A stretch of 64,000 bases of DNA from NCBI RefSeq assembly GCF_003589595.1, contig NW_020653900.1, positions 2,271,410-2,335,409 of the forward strand, written 5' to 3'. A model generated the notes under the pieces. The model was not told where the DNA came from. It saw only the letters and a list, made by a program, of their open reading frames with translations, and ran no database searches. Of the stretch, positions 11,476 to 22,620 are shown piece by piece. A program made the position numbers and the translations under genes. This stretch comes from Hyposmocoma kahamanoa (taxonomy: Eukaryota; Arthropoda; Insecta; Lepidoptera; Cosmopterigidae). Each line of letters begins with the position of its first letter. Position 1 is the first letter of the stretch.

Positions 11476-11530
11476 AATGAATATATAAGTTATTTTTCCT
11501 TGTCCGATCAAATAAAAAAGGGAGAAATAT

Positions 11531-11715
11531 ATCGAGTTCTTAGGTTTTCGCGATTGTTACACATATTAAATGAAACTTTTTTCCGGATTTAAATCGCGGT
11601 CGACTGTCAACCGTGACCATGGGACCTGTAAAGGGTCCGAAACGAAACTGTAAAGGGTTTGTTTGAAAAAACAAATATACGCGATTGAAATCCGGAAAAA
11701 TAGTTCCATTTCCCA
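11531..11715 (+). mobile_element. Family C foldback with 12-bp target duplication
   Basis: It starts 'atcgagttcttaggttttcg' and has imperfect arms ('ttttccggatttaaatcgc' / 'gcgattgaaatccggaaaa'). It is flanked by AGGGAGAAATAT at 11519-11530 and 11716-11727. The arms are shorter and more damaged than at 5545. Confidence 0.8.
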
Positions 11716-11727
11716 AGGGAGAAATAT

Positions 11728-12440
11728 TTGTATGTTCTACGCAATAATCTTCTATACCCAAGATACATATGTTACATTAATAGAAATCGACGTTTGAAAT
11801 CTGTTCCACAACCTATATAGAGACTTTTTTTTAAATCGTACTCATCATTTTGCTCGATACTGATTGGTTGCAAAGTTAGTAATTTGCTTCACTGTGGGCC
11901 TTTAAAAAAATTACTTAAATTAAAAAATATACTTCACTATTACCTCTCAGTAATTTGTATGTCTTATAACTTTCCTTTTTTTCCATTTGTAAAAAAATAT
12001 AACAAGAAATAAAACAACATCACGAAACCAATAACATTCTAAGAAAACACCCTACAGTCATTGGGCTGGAACTTCTCTTACTTCAAGTACCATCGCATTA
12101 TACAAATTGCCATTTACACCTTACACCATTCAAAGTCAGACAAAACGTCAATTTAAGTTTCGGCATCACACCCGCTGCTCAGCTGTTAAGTCAATTACAA
12201 TACAATAGAGTTATTGTATCTTTGAAATTTTGAGTTATGCGTGTTTGCCTCGAAGTGTGGTAATCCCTTTTTTCTATTGTTGATAATTTCTGTTGACGTT
12301 TTGAAGAGATTATTGATGGTGTAAAAAGTCTTTTCGGATTTAGAATTATTCGACTGAATGACTTTGAATCGTTTTTTTTTTTATTGCTCTAGGAAAAATC
12401 TATATGCATTTGACCTCGAATTCACCTCTTGTGATGGAAA
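11728..12440. other. No recognisable feature
   Basis: AT-rich; nothing shared with other parts of the window. Confidence 0.5.
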
Positions 12441-12690
12441 GTGACGATGAAGTTGACATTGGAGCATGCACACCTAATAATGTCTATTCACTCTTGCCTT
12501 GAAAATGGTCAAGTTATACTGTTCAGGGAATATGACTGCAGGCTAGGAATTTCACTCCATATCCGTTCGCCATATAAATGTAGAAGCGTAACGCCTCGTG
12601 TGAATCTCTCAAATATCGGCAACATACAGGTGTAAGTGGAATACATGTTGTGCCGACCCCACTTAGCGCGGTATAAGGACAGGAAGAAGA
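12441..12690 (-). repeat. Family T repeat (LINE-derived, probable)
   Basis: 'agttatactgttcagggaat', 'ccgttcgccatataaatg', 'gccgaccccacttagcgcgg'. A related segment lies at 50505. The word order fits the 3' coding end of a LINE on the minus strand, without a motif I can name. Confidence 0.45.
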
Positions 12691-13497
12691 AGAGGTGTAT
12701 GCGGGTACCCCAGCCTTCGTATTCGTATTCTAAGCTGCCCGTTGCGTACGAAAGTATGTAAACAAACACATGAAAGCTAAGTGTTGCTATTTTAATTACC
12801 TAAGAATTACCATGACCCTACATATATTCGTTATTCGTAATCCTATTAGAAAGAAACATCCGATTAAATATTATTAAAAGATTAAGGAATAATTTCAAGG
12901 TTTACAAAATACAAATTAACCATATTTCGTATTAATTTGCTATTATAATAATTTTGTTACATTATTTTAAGAAAGTTTTACATCTGGCACCGATTCTGAT
13001 GTTAAAACAAATTAAACTATAACGTGTTGGAATAAGGTTTAAATTTAAGTGTACGCTATCCGACAATAACTAATTATTGCTGCTTATCGGCCGCCATTTC
13101 TTTATATGTTATAAAGCGGATTTTTGCGAGTGTGTGTGTATATTTTGATGGGAGCGCGTAGATTTAATGAATGAATTAGAACTCGCCGATCCGCCGGCTT
13201 ACCTCGCGCTGATTGGTTGAGATGCATCGGGACAAATTATTACGCGTTTAATTGAATATTTTGAATAAATGATTTTAAGTGATGGGGTATGCGCGGTGCA
13301 ACTCGGTAATAGGTACGCGGGAAATTTTAGGCAAGCCAGTTATATGGACGCCTCGCCAATGCTACCTTGTGTCTATCTCACCTTATGTCTCCGTTATACT
13401 TGAGTTCTGTTATCACAATGCCAGGATAACGGGTACAATCTGGGACAGTTAATGGTTAGCGGACAGATCCACGGTAAACTTCCGTGGGGCCGCTGAC
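12691..13497. other. No recognisable feature
   Basis: AT-rich, with a slightly GC-richer part at 13180-13340. No exon seen. Confidence 0.5.
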
Positions 13498-13585
13498 CCA
13501 CCAGTGGGACCGCAGTGACACTACCCCTCAGATCTTTGCGAATTAAAAACTTGTTCATTCCGTCACTCGATATCATAAAAAAAAT
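13498..13585 (+). repeat. Family A fragment, internally deleted
   Basis: 'cgcagtgacactacccctca', 'gatctttgcgaattaaaa', then directly 'cttgttcattccgtcactcg' and the A tail. Confidence 0.6.
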
Positions 13586-13714
13586 TATAACAATTTTCCG
13601 TCAAACTTGTAAGGTACGTAAATTCGTGCGCCATCCTCGATCACACCATCATTTGCCATCAGTTGGGTTTGTAGTTAAATATTTGCTAATTCGTGTGTAC
13701 TCGTTTATAACGAT

Positions 13715-13890
13715 CTCTATGGTCCAATGTTTCGCACTGTGGGCACTGGATGAGGAGATCCCGAATTCGATTCCAAGTATGACCAATTTGGAAAATGAGT
13801 AGTGCCCCAGAATGAATTCCGTTGTTCATAGTACAGGGAATGTCCTAGTTTGAAACCAGGTAATTAGTGTCGTCTGAAAAAAAAACATTC
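13715..13890 (+). mobile_element. SINE-R copy (diverged)
   Basis: Shares 'gatcccgaattcgattcc' (B box), 'gaccaatttggaaaatgag' and 'agtacagggaatgtcctagt' with the copy at 27306. Confidence 0.65.
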
Positions 13891-15024
13891 TCTTTAGAAG
13901 ACACCTGGATACAGCTGTGAGCCGTTTACTTATATAAATAAGATTCCGTATCTGCCATTTCATATAGCTACGTGAACAATATCGTGAGCACAATTTACTC
14001 GGCTGTAAAGTATGCGCAAGAGTTTAGTTGATTTGATTTAAGGACGCAATTACTTTGCTGCACGCGATTACACAAGAATATTTAACTTAAAAAAATATTG
14101 CCACAGCAGTATAAAAGCTTTATTGTAGAATTCCGTACACCGCACTCATTTTTCTGTCATAATATAATAACAATTCTATATTCCGATGACAAAAATGTAT
14201 TGGCTTTTTTTATCCACGATCTATAAAAGCGACGATTGCTATAAGAAGGTTGAATTATGATAACAACGTTCAAATGAATCACTGGCCACATATGAATCAA
14301 TGGTATACCATTTGATCGAAATGACAAGTCGATTGAAGTAAACCTTTTTTCATATTAAGCGTCTTTTTGTTTGAAAAAAGAATCACCTCATTTCAAACTA
14401 AACGACGCTTCAAGTTATTGTTTTTCAAATTTATCGACTTAATTTGAAAAAAGAATGACTTGAATCACTTTTATTATCTATTAATCGTTCTGGTAGGAAC
14501 CCTAATATTGTTTTCAATTGTTTACCAATTCGCGCATTAGACATTAATAACTTCTTGATTGATTTTTTTGCGCCCGCGCAAGCTTAACGTTTATTGCCGT
14601 AATTATACAACAAATTATGCTGGTACTGCGTTTATGAGTTTGCTATCTTTGAACACATTTTCATGCCTACGATTCTCAATCTGCGCTCTGCTGTGTTTTG
14701 CTATTCCCTCAAACCACTTGACTCCACCAACTTATTCAGTAACACTTTACAATACTGTAAAAGACGACAACTGAAGCTACAAATGTATAAACCAGCATTA
14801 TTTTGAAACGAAACGAAAAAAAAAAATATAAAGGAGATAAGTCGCCCTCGTACGCTAACATTTTGAATGTTTGTTAAAAATTGTAATTTGTTTTCTTGTA
14901 AAGTGTTTACATATATAAGTACAAAACAGTTGAAGGAATTGCAGTAGGTAGTTTAGATTCAAGAACGCCTGTGTTAATTAAGGTGTTTTTGTTTTAAATA
15001 ATGAATGAAAAAAACTAAATAATG
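13891..15024. other. No recognisable feature
   Basis: A short loose inverted pairing near 14370-14440 ('gtttgaaaaaagaat' words); otherwise nothing. Confidence 0.5.
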
Positions 15025-15215
15025 ATTAATAAATATTAGACAACATTACATAATTCGCTCTGAACCCAAAGTAAGTAGCAAATCGGAAACAACGAAGGTA
15101 CCACAAACACCCAGACCCGAGACAATATAGAAAAGTTAGTTTTCAACACTGACCCGGTCGGGGATCGAACCCGGTGTGCAAGCCACTCGACCACGGAGAT
15201 CGTCAAAGGTAGATT
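15025..15215 (-). mobile_element. SINE-Q copy (tRNA-derived)
   Basis: On the minus strand the A box is 'gtggtcgagtggcttgcac' and the B box 'gggttcgatcccc'. The body contains 'ttttctatattgtctcggg' and ends near 'gttgtctaatatttatt'. It abuts the 3' end of a LINE at 15258. Confidence 0.75.
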
Positions 15216-15257
15216 TACATTCCTGCTGTTTCCACCAGTGGATTCATATATACTCAA

Positions 15258-16830
15258 ATGTTAAAAAAAATAAAATTGTTTATTCAGTAACATAATATAC
15301 AGAGAAAACTAAAGACTACTTATGCGATTTAATGTAAAAATAACACATGTACCTGAACTAGGAAATTCCTGTATTTCAGGTAAAAAGTACTAATAATTAT
15401 AAACGTGGATACTATTAATATTATAAATACTTTTTAGGAGAATCTTTTGAAATAAAATTAACAATTAAACAGTATATTGCCAATCAAAAAAATGTACACT
15501 TAACAAGACAACGTTTATTTTACGATAATAAATAAATTCTCTGTATCCTCATAGGACATATTTTGAAGAGCTTCTTGGAGAATTTTCTTTACCTTAAAGC
15601 AACGGAAATTATAAATGGAATATTTGGCGTTTAATTTATTGTACAAAAATGGTCCAAGAAACACAAAAAATCTTGAAATAAAAGTATGTTTTGATGATAT
15701 AATTGTGGGGCAGACAATATCTTTTCGTCTTTTATTATAGTTTTCAGTAATGTATGGGAGTAATACGTGCTGTTTGAGGACTGTGTACTTAATAAATAAT
15801 TGCCTTACAGTTAATACTTTACATGACTTATACAGAAGGTCAGTGGGGTAACGGAAAGGGCGGTAGATAGAAACCTTTAGGACAGCTCGCTGGGCTCTTT
15901 CAATGATTAGTAAATTAGTTTTAGCTATACCACCCCATGATGTAATGCAGTAAGTAATTAATGATTGGCATAATGCATAATAAACTTGCCTGATTATTTT
16001 AAAATCAGCAGAAACGCGTAGTTTTTTAAACACAAACATTAACTTACGGAGTCGGGCGCTTAGTGCTTCGATATGGTGTTTAAAGGATAGGTTATCATCT
16101 AATATAACACCTAAATACTTTATCTTGTTAGTAATAGCAATGTCTGGACATTTACACAGGTCGTTAGTAGGCTCAAAACAATGGTGAGCATATAGTTTAG
16201 GGTTAAATATAAATGACTTTGATTTCCGCATATGGAATTGCATAAAACAAGTTTTATCCGTATTTAGTGTTAGCAAATGATGTTGGAGCCAGTTATTTAC
16301 TATATTGAATCCACGCTGTGCATAGTCGTGTACCTCCTTGTCAGAGTTTGCAGAAAAGAGTAGAACAGTATCATCAGCATAGGATATGATCTTTCCACCT
16401 TGTAAATCTAGGTTACAAAGGTCATTAATGTAAATCAGAAAAAGTGTTGGTCCTAAAATACTTCCTTGAGGAATTCCAAATGAAGTGCACTTCAGATCAG
16501 AACTGTGAATGTCACCTATTTTAACACATAGGGATCGGTCCTCCAGGTAGTTTTCGAGTAATTTAAGCTGTATGCCCCTTATACCAAGCGATTAAAGCTT
16601 CTGTAACAGCACAGGGATGTAAACTATATCAAAACACTTCGCTAGGTCTAGAAAAATACCCACAGTTTTGTTACCCTTGTCTAGTTCCCTTGCTCCAAAA
16701 TTCGTAAGGTGATGCACGGCGTCAGATGTCGATAATTTAGATCTAAAACCAAACTGTGTTTTAGATAATATGGAATGTCTCTCCAAATACAAGACAAGTC
16801 TATGTGTTGTTGTGTCCAAGTGTTGACTGG
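15258..16830 (-). pseudogene. 5'-truncated non-LTR retrotransposon with reverse transcriptase domain
   Basis: Minus strand. The frame from 16819 leftwards shows RT blocks in order: QFGFRSKLSTSDAVHHL, then FLDLAKCFD (catalytic D block), then GIPQGSILGPTLF and the YADD box near 16370, and a C-terminal thumb with KYLGVILDDNLSFK and ERAQRAVLK. Frame is kept throughout except for one in-frame TAA at 16592-16594. The region from 16591 down to the stop at 15515 is fully open. The 5' part, including endonuclease and early RT, is missing. The 3' UTR runs to about 15258 with AATAAA near 15280. The general type is Jockey/CR1-like; the clade is not certain. A single stop in such a long frame suggests a fairly young copy. 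Confidence 0.85.
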
Positions 16831-16884
16831 GCTCTATCGTGGACTACCTGAGTCTTTTCTTTTTTGGTTCCTTTATGAGAATCA

Positions 16885-16935
16885 CTTACCATTTCTTCCG
16901 CCGAGCAGTAATGTGAGTATTACTGCGTTGGCATG
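16885..16935 (+). repeat. Family A fragment
   Basis: 'atttcttccgccgagcagta' and 'gtgagtattactgcgttgg' are the A segment around the 'ccgccaagcag' motif. Confidence 0.55.
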
Positions 16936-17004
16936 TAATAATGATTCGAACATAAAATTGTATTACAATACACAAATATCATTCAAATGTAATATATACG
17001 TAAT

Positions 17005-17127
17005 ATGTGCCAAACAACCACATCAATTACCTGGTCTGAAAACTAGGAAATTTCCTGTACTATGAGTACCAGAACAACGGAATTCACTCTGGAGCACTTT
17101 CCAGAACACCCAGATCAGAACCAATTT
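17005..17127 (-). mobile_element. SINE-R copy, 3' part, split by an RTE tail
   Basis: Words 'acctggtctgaaaactagg' and 'actatgagtaccag' match the inverses of the copies at 13720 and 27306. The match stops at 'gaaccaattt' (17118-17127) and resumes at 17442. Confidence 0.75.
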
Positions 17128-17441
17128 CATCATATCAGTCGGAAGACGTTAATTGCTGAACATAGACCTTCCCCAAATATTGCCAGACTAGCCGGTCGGA
17201 CGCGACGTGTATCCATCGGTTACCCGCCGCCTTTTCCAGGTCATTCCAGGTCCATCTAGTAGGAGGACGTCCTACTGAACGCCTTCTGGTTCGTGGTTTC
17301 TATTCGAGAACCTTTCTGCCCCAACGCCCGTCAGTTCTATGAGCTATGTCCACTGCCACTTCAACTTGCTAATTCTTCAAGTTATGTCGGTGACTTTCGT
17401 TCTTCAACGGATCTCCTCATTTCTGATTCGATCACGATAAC
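17128..17441 (-). mobile_element. RTE-like LINE 3' end inserted in a SINE with a 10-bp target duplication
   Basis: It runs from a 'tcatcatatcagtcggaag' tail to an 'atttctgattcgatca' coding segment, parallel to 8690-9535 without the LTR. It is flanked by GAACCAATTT at 17118-17127 and 17442-17451. The short, 5'-truncated form and the duplication are what target-primed reverse transcription leaves. Confidence 0.8.
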
Positions 17442-17550
17442 GAACCAATTTAGAAGAGTTCATTTCCCAAAGTGGTCCTACTGGGAATCGAACCCGTGAC
17501 AGCGCCCACTATGTAATATATAGGCTACCGAGGTCGTCGATTCAAACTCC
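17442..17550 (-). mobile_element. SINE-R copy, 5' (tRNA-like) part
   Basis: The minus strand has a tRNA-like head: a B box (GGTTCGATTCCC) in 'gggaatcgaacccgtg' and an A-box region in 'aggctaccgaggtcg'. Together with 17005-17127 it forms one SINE-R. Confidence 0.7.
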
Positions 17551-17793
17551 TAAGGGGAACGGAAAAAAGTAAACTTTGACAAGCACAGCATTAATTAATT
17601 AGACATTTCTCACATGCTCATACTGGTTGATAATGTCGATAAATGAAAACATAGTTGCAAAAACATTGCATGTTATTATACTTTTACAACATTGTAAATT
17701 TCTTGTACACTCGAAACTTAATAGTCAAGTCCCACTTACGACTTCTCAATTAAGACTCGAGTCGGAGTTCTAATTCGACACGAAACCTTGGGG

Positions 17794-18263
17794 TGTATTC
17801 TCGTTCTTCATCCGAAACAATTACTGTAAAATAAGTAATAACTCAACCAAATTTAAAAATGCATGATCCACGTGAAGCTTCGTATTTGATTTTCTCGTTT
17901 AATTTGGTTGAGTCATTGACTTACAATTATATGGACGTCGGGTCCGCGCTAAAAAGTGTCCGAACTTATAGGGCGTTAAAATCGTATACAGAGCGTCATT
18001 CACGCTTTAGTCTTCGTTTGTTCGACTGACAGCGAAACAAGCAAAATTAGACAGTACTGCGATGACATTACAATTTAAATTCATCGTTTTAGCTTTTTCA
18101 TATTCATTTACATGTCACTACGTTTAAATAGGTTGACTTGGGACATTTTTTTCGTGGTTTTTGTATTAGACCCGTCGTCCATTTATTTGTAAGTCAATGG
18201 GTTGAGTATTACTTATTTGATAGTACTTGCTACGGACGAATGTCGGATAGAAAACGAGAGTAC
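17794..18263. mobile_element. Older inverted-repeat element interrupted by the hAT-like MITE
   Basis: The left arm (about 17794-17850, from 'tgtattctcgtt' to 'aagtaataactcaacc') matches the inverse of the right arm (about 18200-18263) with mismatches and small gaps. A second inner pair (17842-17854 and 17901-17913, 'actcaaccaaatt') lies within the left part. Removing the MITE and one copy of its duplication restores a foldback of roughly 175 bp. Confidence 0.6.
17914..18199 (+). mobile_element. hAT-like MITE, copy 1, with 8-bp target duplication
   Basis: The element is 286 bp with ~30 bp TIRs starting CATTGACTTACAA. It is flanked by GGTTGAGT at 17906-17913 and 18200-18207. It sits inside an older inverted-repeat element (17794-18263). 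Confidence 0.87.
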
Positions 18264-18429
18264 AGGGCCTTGAGGTATATACTCACGTTGTCCATCCAAA
18301 ACAATTAGTGTCTTTTAATTTTGTCGTGTATGCAATTTCCAATCAATTACGTAATACGCTACATAAATAGGTTTGTTACTATTTTATATACTTGCAAGCA
18401 TACTTGTATGCGTCTTTAGTAACGGTAAA

Positions 18430-18545
18430 AAAAAACGATTAATCTAAATTTTGAAACATTTCATCCAAATTTTGAAACGTTCTATTTCAATTTTGAAACA
18501 TTCCATCTATATTTTAAAACACACTATGAGCGTTTTAAAACAATT
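18430..18545. repeat. Degenerate tandem repeat
   Basis: About four to five units of ~25 bases around 'aaattttgaaacattycat'. Unit spacing and sequence vary too much for CRISPR, and the host is eukaryotic. Confidence 0.65.
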
Positions 18546-19100
18546 TATCTATAATTGGAAATTCTACCGCCGCTGCTGACAGTAGATAATTTATAACTAT
18601 TAGGTGCGAGTTGGCACAATAAGCTCTAATGTGAGAACAAAGCTATGAAGATTAAAATCAGTTCAATTATTGACATAGGAATCTTCATTCGAGTGTCGAT
18701 AACTATGGGCAAACTTTGGATTGTTCGTTTTTTGCTTTTATAGAGACGCTCTGCTACGAGATTATAATGTTATGATATCACACCATTGGTTTAAAAGGGC
18801 ACATCTGCAAAAGGAGATTTTTTTAGGAGAGACGTTTAAAGAACGAACGAAAACTTTTTTACGTAAATTTTTAAATTTAAATTCATTTATTCTCAGACCA
18901 ATTAGTCCATATTTGTTAGTAACAACCGTATGAGCGAAGTTAGCGGAAGTTAGAAAGAGAACAATTCTAATAACTTAAATTAAATTACATTATTACATGT
19001 CCACGTGTAAATAACACGGTGTACCTAAGGAAGACAGCCGAGTCCAATCTTCCTGCTATCATCCTCAGGATACCATTGGTGCACGCAGTTTCAACGTCTG
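18546..19100. other. No recognisable feature
   Basis: AT-rich spacer between a tandem repeat and an RT relic. Confidence 0.5.
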
Positions 19101-19111
19101 AGACGCACTTT

Positions 19112-19550
19112 TTATACACCATATGCAAACGTGTCACAGGCGATGCAAAATCCAGGAAGCCTTAACAGAACCCTAAAGATATTGTATATTACACGCAAGG
19201 AGTTGTAATTCCGCTGCATGAAGTTAGCCCACAGGGAGCTTGCATAAAAATTCCGGCGGTAAACTCTAAAAAAAGTTATTTTTACATTTACGGAAACTTT
19301 TACACCTAGGAAACCTCTGAGCCAACATGCTACAGCGCACTCACAACGCCCTGCGTTCCCTCTCAACACCATCATCATCTCCAAGATCTTCACTAACATG
19401 TGTATTACGTATTTAAACCGAGAGACGCGACTCAAGGGTACACCATTCAGAAGAAGCGATGGAATATTATTTAGGCCTTTGTATTTAAACACAAGAAACT
19501 CGATATTATTTTCATTGTACACACGCCAGCACATCATGATACACATTGAC
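19112..19550 (-). pseudogene. Non-LTR reverse transcriptase thumb-region relic
   Basis: The minus-strand open frame contains SLLLNGVPLSRVSRFKYV, then KITFFRVYRRNFYASSLWAN, SLRVIYN and RVLLRLPGFC. These match the C-terminal segment of LINE RTs (family pattern: NGVPL…FKYLG…YC..FYT..LW…ALRVQYNN.FR.LL.LPR). The usual LG after FKY and an acidic segment are lost. It is a fragment only. Confidence 0.7.
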
Positions 19551-19625
19551 GTATCTTCTTCCGTTGTAGTGGAGGCGATTTTCGAACAAAAATGTGTAGT
19601 CTGATGTGCCGCTGTCCGTACCTAA
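19515..19625. repeat. Short palindromic element, copy 2
   Basis: Matches the inverse of 24665-24765 ('gcacatcatgatacacattg' … 'aaatgtgtagtctgatgtgc'). It abuts the RT relic at 19112-19550. Confidence 0.6.
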
Positions 19626-19690
19626 GTCCATGCCTTACCGCATAAGTTTCACATACATTCAGCATCTTTGTCAGACCACTCTAAGATCTC

Positions 19691-19962
19691 GTCCAGGAAA
19701 GTACTGCCACATTATCTATTTCTGCCGCCAAGCAGTAATGTGAGCATTACTGCATTCCGGTTTTGAAACGCAAGGGTACTGGTGAAATTACAGGCACATG
19801 AGACTAGTCAACTTATGTCTCATGGTGACGGTCGCAGTATCAGAGCCCCTAAGATGTTTGCAATTTAAAACTCTGAGTGGCACTGCAATGTTATGGACAG
19901 GCGTGACGCTTACCACCAGGCGCACGACTTGTCCGTGCCGTCACTTGGTATTAAAAAAAATC
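19691..19962 (+). mobile_element. Family A copy, near full length
   Basis: 'tatttctgccgccaagcagt', 'ggacaggcgtgacgcttacc', 'gtcacttggtattaaaaaaa'. A good example with its A tail. Confidence 0.8.
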
Positions 19963-20519
19963 CCACTGAATAGAAATAAAGTAAATAGAAGAGTTATAAA
20001 ATTTCACATATACATAATTTGTTTCATATACTTCGTACTAATTTTGTGACATTTTTATGATAAAAAATACGTCGCTTCATTATACCAAAAGGGTATCTTG
20101 TGATATGACAATTTTGTATGGTAAATTGTGCAGCGCCCTTGCGGTCGTGAGAAGAACTAGACTCCTATGTTCCAGTGTTTTACCATTTGCTAGCGACTAT
20201 TAAAACTATGATAATTGTGGTAGGGGTAATGATTACATTTTACATTTATACGCCCAAAAAAACAGACGAATTGAGTATCTCCTCCTTTTTTGAAATCGGA
20301 TAAAAAACTGCTCTATTTTGCCACTACTTATTGCATTGTTAATCGAAATTAATGTATTATTGAGATATTTTGTGCAATAACTCCACTAGTCTTGTTATGA
20401 TTATTAATTTCATAACTGTCAGTTGAGGCACCTGTAAAAGTACCGGCTGCAGTGAGAAGGTTTCAAAAATGTCTTACTATATGTCATTAGCTGCGACGAA
20501 TGCCGAAAGCCAGTACAAA
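19963..20519. other. No recognisable feature
   Basis: No coding or repeat signal found. Confidence 0.5.
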
Positions 20520-20690
20520 GATCTATAACAAAAACACATAGGAGAATTTCGACAATTCGGTAACGTGGCCTGTGGCTCAGTAGGTAAGAGCAATTGCTAC
20601 AGTGCAGAATGGACGTGTCGGGTCGAAGAAATTCTTCTGAGTTCGATCTTTGTATTAATAATTATAACTGTATTTAATGATATGTAAATA
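20520..20690 (+). mobile_element. SINE with tRNA-like box, SINE-S-like
   Basis: 'gtggctcagtaggtaagag' is a good A box; the 3' tail 'gagttcgatctttgtattaa' is that of SINE-S. The body differs, so this may be a subfamily. Confidence 0.55.
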
Positions 20691-20769
20691 CTTGTCATTA
20701 AGATAAATAAAATGTAATTATAGGCTAAATAAACACTATAAGTAGATCTATATTAAGACTTTAGTGTCC

Positions 20770-20850
20770 CCTTTTTTGCATAAATACGCTAATACGTTAG
20801 GCAATGCAGCTGCCAGCCCATAGGTCTTCCAATCGCCGCATTAATTTGTC
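20770..20850 (-). repeat. Family U fragment
   Basis: 'ctaatacgttaggcaatgca' and 'gctgccagcccataggtctt' match 56045-56095 of family U. Confidence 0.45.
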
Positions 20851-21010
20851 AGACATAATTTTTATATGCCGCAATTCCCAGCTATTATAAAAAAATATAT
20901 TTATTTGTTATCTCCACAAAAATAACATGGACGGAAATATAAAGTACACAATAGCATGTGTTTACAATATATCGAGTTCTTAAACTGTCGCAATTGCTAT
21001 GTATTGGAAA

Positions 21011-21300
21011 TGACACGATCTTTTTACCGGACTTTAAAAAAAAGGACGAAGTTCTTAATTCGACTTTTTATTTATTAATCTTATGCGATAATTTTATTTG
21101 TGAACCGATTCTGACGAATCTCTTTTTGTTGGAAAGAGGGTACCTCAGTTTTGGTCCCATTTAAATTTGAGGGAAATATTCCACCTCTAAGGGTGGCAAA
21201 CTAGGGGATGAATCCGGTTTCGCGCACTTTTCGGTAAGATTTCAATAAAACTTAGCAAATAAATGTAATTCCACGGACTTTTGAGGTCGGCTTTTTTTTA
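21011..21300 (+). mobile_element. Family B copy, fused to a family C head at 20968
   Basis: 'gaaccgattctgacgaatct', 'aaagagggtacctcag', 'ggggatgaatccggtttcg' and the end 'acttttgaggtcggc' mark B. The left flank 20968-21010 is the C head ('tatcgagttcttaaactg'). Confidence 0.75.
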
Positions 21301-21849
21301 TAACAAATATTCAATTATCGGGTCTAAATTGCATATATTATTATTATAGGTTTTTATTTTTTTGTTATATATTTTACTTTTAATATTATTAGTTTTCTTT
21401 TTAATTCTATTATTATCTTAGTTTTTATACTTACATACCACAAGGAATTGTCTTTTTTTAAACTGTTGATTTTTACCTCTTGGTTGTACTGTATTTACCT
21501 AGTGATAGCCAGTGAGTGGAGGAACACTGAATCCCAAAATACAAGCTTTTGCTTAGTTTGGAATTTGGGAGTTTAAAAATTTTGTATAATTAGCACGGAC
21601 AGGGTCAAGAGCACGTCAAGCTTGAAACTGAAGATTTAAATCCAACTCTATGCTGCTTACGGTAAGAACGGTCCGTAAATACAATCATAGAAATAAGTTT
21701 TTTTTATGTAACGTACCTACTGTTTTTGATTTTGCTGTTTGTGTATATGAATGAAATAAATATTATTACTATTATTAGAACAAAAATTGTTGTTTATAAT
21801 GTTAGTAATATAGTCCTGCGAGGTTGTTAGTGTTTTACGAATAACCCTG

Positions 21850-21935
21850 TATATATTTGTTTTTTTTTTTTCAAGGAAACCAACATTTCGGGCCTTTTAT
21901 AGATCCTGTGGTAACAGCTGACCTATTTCAATGTT
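21850..21935 (+). repeat. Family C fragment
   Basis: 'tatatttgtttttttttttt', 'caacatttcgggccttttat', 'gatcctgtggtaacagctg' match the inner part of a C arm. Confidence 0.5.
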
Positions 21936-21943
21936 TGACTCTT

Positions 21944-22620
21944 TTATGTCAAGGTAAGAAAAACATCCAAGACCTCACTCTGGCACAATAAATTCCATTT
22001 ACTTACCAACAGCCCATCTTCTTCTTCTCGGGGTGCCATCTCCAACCGGAGGTCGGCTATCATTGTGGCAATTTGGGACCGTAAAGTTGCGGCTCGGAAC
22101 AGTTCTTTGGTACTAATGTAGAACCATTTTGCAAGATTTTGAAGCCATGTGGTTTTTCTACGACCACGTCTTCCGCGGTTTTTTCCTTGCAGAATGAGTT
22201 GCAGTAGAGAGTATTTATTACTCCTCATGATGTGCCCGAAGTACCAGCTTCCTCTTTTTTACTGTTTTTAGGAGCTCCAAGCCTTTGTGCATCCTCCGCA
22301 ATACGTTGTCATTGGTGACGCTATCCGTCCACGATATTTTCAGAATTCATCGATAAACCCACATTTCGAAGACTTCTAACCGTTTACATAATGCCTGAGT
22401 TAGTGTCCGTGCTTCTACTACAAAGAAATTGAAAATATGTAGCACCGCACTAAACGGCATATTGTCGATATTTTGAGACTACGATTACAAAGGAGGTGGC
22501 TCATTTTAATAAAAGCACTCCTAGCTTGCTCTATGCGACATCTAACTTCTATGCTGTGGTCTTCCTGGTCGTTTACCATAAAGCCAAGGTATTTATTTAA
22601 AAGAACGGATCCTGTCAAGT
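21944..22620 (-). pseudogene. RTE/BovB-like RT C-terminus, frameshifted
   Basis: Two minus-strand frames form one relic. 22618-22418: KYLGFMVNDQEDHSIEVRCR and RSLKISTICRLVRCYIFS, the palm-to-thumb part. 22228-21944: RSNKYSLLQLILQGK, then GRRKTTWLQNL and an ELFRAA…IATMIADLR end, the usual C-terminus. The stretch between (about 22260-22417) encodes WTDSVTNDNVLRRMHKGLE with stops. It is non-functional. Confidence 0.75.

Noticed and set aside
18430..18545. CRISPR-like regular repeat
   Set aside because: Units are degenerate and adjacent without unique spacers, and the genome is eukaryotic.
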